From Gaeumannomyces sp. JS-464 (Eukaryota; Ascomycota; Sordariomycetes; Magnaporthales; Magnaporthaceae): DNA of 64,000 bases. The notes beneath the pieces are model-generated. The model was not told where the DNA came from, searched no databases, and saw only the letters and a program-made list of their open reading frames with translations. Within the stretch, counting starts at the first letter, position 1; the number at the start of each line of letters is the position of its first letter. Positions 60,363 through 64,000 of the stretch are shown here, piece by piece. A program made the position numbers and the translations under genes. Location: positions 702,399-766,398 of the forward strand of contig NGZR01000007.1 in the NCBI GenBank assembly GCA_002197995.1, read 5' to 3'.

Positions 60363-61052
60363 GGTGCCCAGCTGCGTTTGGATATGAGGGATTGCCTGCC
60401 CTGCTGTCCCGTGTGTGTTTTCTCTGATCTAGCCTCTAGACTCTCCGGGGTTTGCGCAGCAGGCGACTGCCGCTTTTGGTCGTCGTCGTCGGGGTTGAAT
60501 GGATCAAGACTCCCTGTCGTCCTCCCAAAGTCGCCCTGGCGTCAAAGTCCCCATCCAGCCGGCGCCTTGCTGAAGGTGCCACGTTCGAGGCAAGTGCTGA
60601 CAGGGGTGTTGATGGGTGTGTCACGTGTGCTGGTGGGTCGCGTTTGTCGAGTCTCGATTAACCTGGACAGAGCTCGTGCAAGCTCTCCAAACATTTTTCC
60701 CTTGTCCCGCAATTGACCGCCGCCGCCGCCGCTATCAAGCCCAAGCAAACCAAAAAAATCACGGTCGGGGTTTGCAGAGCGCGTCGCCACCCTGCAAAAA
60801 GCCCATCCATCAAAACCCGAGCGAAAAATCATCGGCGCACCCGAGAAGCGGCTGCGCTTCAATCGTTTACTTCTCATCGATTTCTCTCCGTGTATTAATA
60901 CTTTTTTTAGATCGTTTGTAATGCGCGTTTTACCGGCTTGAACGAATTGAATCGCCGCCTGCACCGAGCGGTGCAGCACCATTTTTTTTTTTTTTTCTTG
61001 GAGCCGAACTCCACTCCCTGTTGGCCAACCAGGCCCGTCCATTCCTCCCAAC
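60363..61052. other. Divergent promoter region of p24 and SWC4
   Basis: The 690-base spacer between two head-to-head genes must carry both promoters. It includes a T15-type run shortly before the SWC4 start (about 60982-60997). No specific operator is recognised. Confidence 0.6.
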
Positions 61053-63136
61053 ATGGCCTCGTTGGACGTCCGCGACGTGCTGAACCTCCCACAGGACGGC
61101 ACCGCACCACGACCAACAAAAAGGGCCAAGACAGCGGCACCGCGGACCAACCTCAAAGGACTGGCGCGAGAGGTGCAGAGCCTTGGCGGCGACAACCCAA
61201 TCGCCATCATCCCAGAGGTCTCCATCTTCAAGAGGCGGCGGTCCCAGGCAAAAAAAAGGTCGCGTCGCGATGGGAGCTGCGGCCGTTCAAAAACTCGGCC
61301 AGGGCGGACGACAGCTTGATCCTGCGGCACTGGAGGAGGAAAGAAAACGGCGGCGGCGACAGGGCGGCGACCCAGGAAAACGGCGACGTGCCCATGGAGG
61401 GCGCCGACGGCGACAAACAGCAGCAGGATAAGCAGCAAGAGAAGACGGAACAGCCGCTGGAGGACTCGGCGTTTGCCAAGTTCAACGTGCACGTTGATGT
61501 GCCGCAGTACACCGACGACCAGTACCATTCCAACCTGCGACGGCACGACTGGACAAAGGAGGAGACGGACTACCTTTTGGACCTGGTCAGGGATTTCGAC
61601 CTGCGCTGGGCCCTAATATGGGACCGCTACGAGTACACGCCCCCGCGCCCAGACGGCCAGGCGACAAACGGGGACAGCGCCGCCGTCGTGCCGGTACCGA
61701 CGCCCCGGTCGATGGAGGATCTGAAGGCCAGGTACTACGAGGTTGCGGCCAAGATGATGGCGGTGCAGAAGCCCGCCCAGTACATGTCGCAGCCCGAGTT
61801 CTCGCTCTACGAGACGATGCTGAAGTTCGACCCCCACATGGAGACGCAGCGCAAGAAGTTCGCCGCCAACGCGCTCACTAGGTCCAAGGAGGAGGCGAGG
61901 GAGGAGGAGTCGCTCCTGCTCGAGGTGAAGCGCATCCTCGCGCGACAGGAGCGCTTCAACGAGGAGCGCCGCGATCTCTACAACCGCCTGGACTTCCCGC
62001 CCTCGGACCACGACATCAGCACCTTCAAGTCCAGCCAAGGCCTCGAGACTCTCCTCAAGACCCTGATGACGGCCGACAAGTCCAAGAAGCGCAAGTCGAT
62101 CATGGCACCGGACGGCGCGAACCCGGCGGCTCCCGGCAGCGCGGGTCCCAACGGACAGCAAGCGCCAGCGAGCGCAGCGACGCCGGCCACCGCCGGACCC
62201 GAGAGCCGCCGCGACAGCATAGCGGCCTCATCGGCGGTCGCGCAGCGGGAGTCGGCCGCGGCCGAGAAAACCACGCCTGTGGAGCCGCCCAGCAAGCCCA
62301 ACAACAAGAAGGGCGGGGCGGCGCAGCCTGAGCGGCGGCGGCTCACGGAGCAGGAGGAGCAAGTGTACGGCGTATCGTACCACGACCGACTGGGCTCCGG
62401 GCCGACGTTTCGGTACGAGAAGGTCAACAAGCTCTTCAACCACAAGAGCGGGCAGCAGCAGCAGCGCATCACAAACGTGCTCAACGAGCTCGACGTGCCC
62501 AGCCGCCTCACCATGCCCACCGCGGCCGTCACGTCCCAGTTCGAGCAGCTTGTCCATACGGTCACGCAGCTCGTCGACCTGCGCAAGCAGCTCGACAAGC
62601 TCGACGGCGAGCTCAAGATCGAGAACGCACGGAGGGCCGAGCGCGAGAAGGCACAGGGGCTTGCATCCAAGGCGGGTAGCAGGGCGGATAATAAAGCGGA
62701 CGGCAAGGCTGACGGTGCGTCGGAAGCGGCAGGCGGCTCGGCGGCTCCAGAGGACAAGGACGGCGGCGAGAAGGCGGTGCCAAACGGGGTAGCAGGTGAC
62801 GGTAACAAAGCCGGCAGTAGTGCATCACCGGAAAAGGCGGCTGCGGCGACGGACAGCAAAGCGAAGGAAAAGACTTCTGCCGCTGCTGAAGGTGCCGCGG
62901 GCCCCGCAGCGGCAGTCGTCACAAATGGCGGCGACGCCGCAGCGGGCGCGACAAACGGGGACCATGCGGCCGGCGACAAGGAGGCGGAATCCACGGCACC
63001 GCCTACCAAGGATGACGAAACCGCCGGGGACAAGGACAGAGGCGGCCGTCCGAGCTCGCGGCCGGGGAGCAGGCACAAGCGTAGTGCGAGTGTGCTCTCC
63101 GCGACGAGCGACAAGGGCAAGAGGCAGAAGAGGTGA
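61053..63136 (+). CDS. SWC4: SWR1/NuA4 complex subunit Swc4 (DMAP1 homologue)
   Basis: Chromatin protein shared by the SWR1 remodelling complex (H2A.Z deposition) and the NuA4 histone acetyltransferase, about 694 residues, no intron seen. The start ATG gives MASLDVRDVLNLPQDG, the conserved beginning of Swc4/DMAP1 proteins. Then come the conserved N-terminal region (VSIFKRR, ASRWELRPFKNSARADDSL, LRHWRRK), a SANT/Myb-like domain (RRHDWTKEETDYLLDLVRDFDLRW), a long charged helix (SLLLEVKRILARQERFNEER), and a low-complexity Ala/Gly/Lys-rich tail with basic patches near the C-terminus. One A is missing from the A8 run at 61250-61257; nine A would join QAKKK to VASRWEL, and the total then becomes a multiple of three. 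The gene is divergent from the p24 gene. Confidence 0.92.
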
Positions 63137-64000
63137 AGGCAACACAGCGGTGTTTGCTCTGCCCAGGTAGATGCCTGGGCACGGGTATGTGAGCTTTGGT
63201 AGCGTCCAGGATCGCCGGTCTAGGGAAACCGCACGGCTTTCATGGTCATCTCATGTTCATTAGCACTAGCAACCTTTACCTAACGCCTATTGCTTTGAGA
63301 AAGCAAGCAAGCACACCCATTGAGCGAAGCTGTGGGAGTCAAAAGTAATCACCTACTCCACCTACCCTGGTCGCCGATTGCACGGCCAATATCGTGTCGG
63401 CGCCTGACGAGAGGCTAGAAGAATGCCATTTCCATAACACGGCGATTTTCACATTGTAACTTCGGCCCCTTGACTGAGCAGCAAGACCATGAATAGAAGC
63501 GTGTGGGGCCAGGAGTCGGGCCCGACACTGGGAAACTCGACGACCACCTCTTTTTCATCTTGGCTGTAATGACCCGGACATTGTCGGAATATCAGGGCAA
63601 TGAAAAGACAACCTATCCCATGAGCCTAAGCGGACTTCCGAGATGCATCACATACGCACGTGTCCCCGTCTGTTATATTGACAGGAAGAAAGCTGATTAT
63701 CAACATTGCGCCTACCTAGAGACACGCATAAGAGGATGTCGATCCTCGTCGAAGCCTTCGTGTTCCCTCCTTGCAAACCTCAGTCCAAAAGAAACATGAC
63801 GTCCGCACCAGGCAATGGCGGCCAGCAGTATGCGTCCACGTAGGAAGTTAGGTATTCACGTATTTGAAACACATCACTGTGCTCTGAAATGCCTAGGTAG
63901 CCATCTAGGTAGCTACGTTTGGCCTTTTTTTTGTTTCTACTAGATCCACTTGCATATCTGCTCCAACTCGGGTAGAGACGGAGGAAAACCGAGACGTCTC
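63137..64000. other. Right-end spacer
   Basis: Downstream of SWC4; no gene is supported. Near 63893-63917 there are repeated CTAGGTAG words, part of a motif seen in several other spacers. Confidence 0.5.

Noticed and set aside
61978..63120. Minus-strand frame of 380 codons opposite SWC4
   Set aside because: It is a mirror of the Ala/Gly/Lys-rich SWC4 tail, with no independent domain.

Overview
The window is nuclear DNA from a filamentous ascomycete, most likely a Sordariomycete; a closer placement such as Magnaporthales is only a guess. The evidence is the gene set (asco-type laccase with a DSGL tail, DUF7908-like secreted protein, Swc4, Nup133, plasma-membrane-type casein kinase 1, p24 cargo receptor, RasGAP with a C2-like region), many short introns of about 50-130 bases with GTRNGY donors and CTAAY-like branch sites, moderate-to-high GC, and long gene-free spacers rich in pyrimidine tracts and microsatellites. 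I find no rRNA, convincing tRNA, CRISPR array, viral gene or intact transposon.

Layout. Bases 1-7318 hold no gene I can support. From 7.3 to 16.4 kb lie a CorA-like membrane protein (+), an F-box/2EXR-like protein (-), a six-exon MFS transporter (-) and a secreted Thr/Val-rich protein (-). A 4 kb spacer leads to a laccase (+, 20.5-22.8 kb). Then come a damaged small GPI-type secreted protein (+) and two small single-pass membrane proteins (-). At 30.1-31.8 kb is the most unusual locus: an open frame joining a paired helix-turn-helix domain of the Tc1/mariner DNA-binding type to ureidoglycolate lyase. It is followed by a 2H phosphoesterase-like gene. The right half carries housekeeping genes: RasGAP (+), CCCH zinc-finger protein (-), Nup133 (+), casein kinase 1 (+), p24/emp24 protein (-) and Swc4 (+).

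The sequence appears to carry many small indel errors. In nine gene models, eight of them in conserved families, the reading frame breaks inside otherwise well-conserved sequence. Most breaks are repaired by restoring one base in a short homopolymer, and after repair the summed exon lengths are multiples of three. I therefore treat these as intact genes with probable assembly errors rather than pseudogenes. The laccase is the exception worth checking, because it also carries an in-frame TAG that a homopolymer error cannot explain.

The genes do not form one pathway. The left half looks accessory (transport, secretion, oxidation, purine-nitrogen catabolism). The right half serves general cell functions: Ras signalling, RNA binding, nuclear pore, kinase signalling at the plasma membrane, ER-Golgi traffic and chromatin remodelling.
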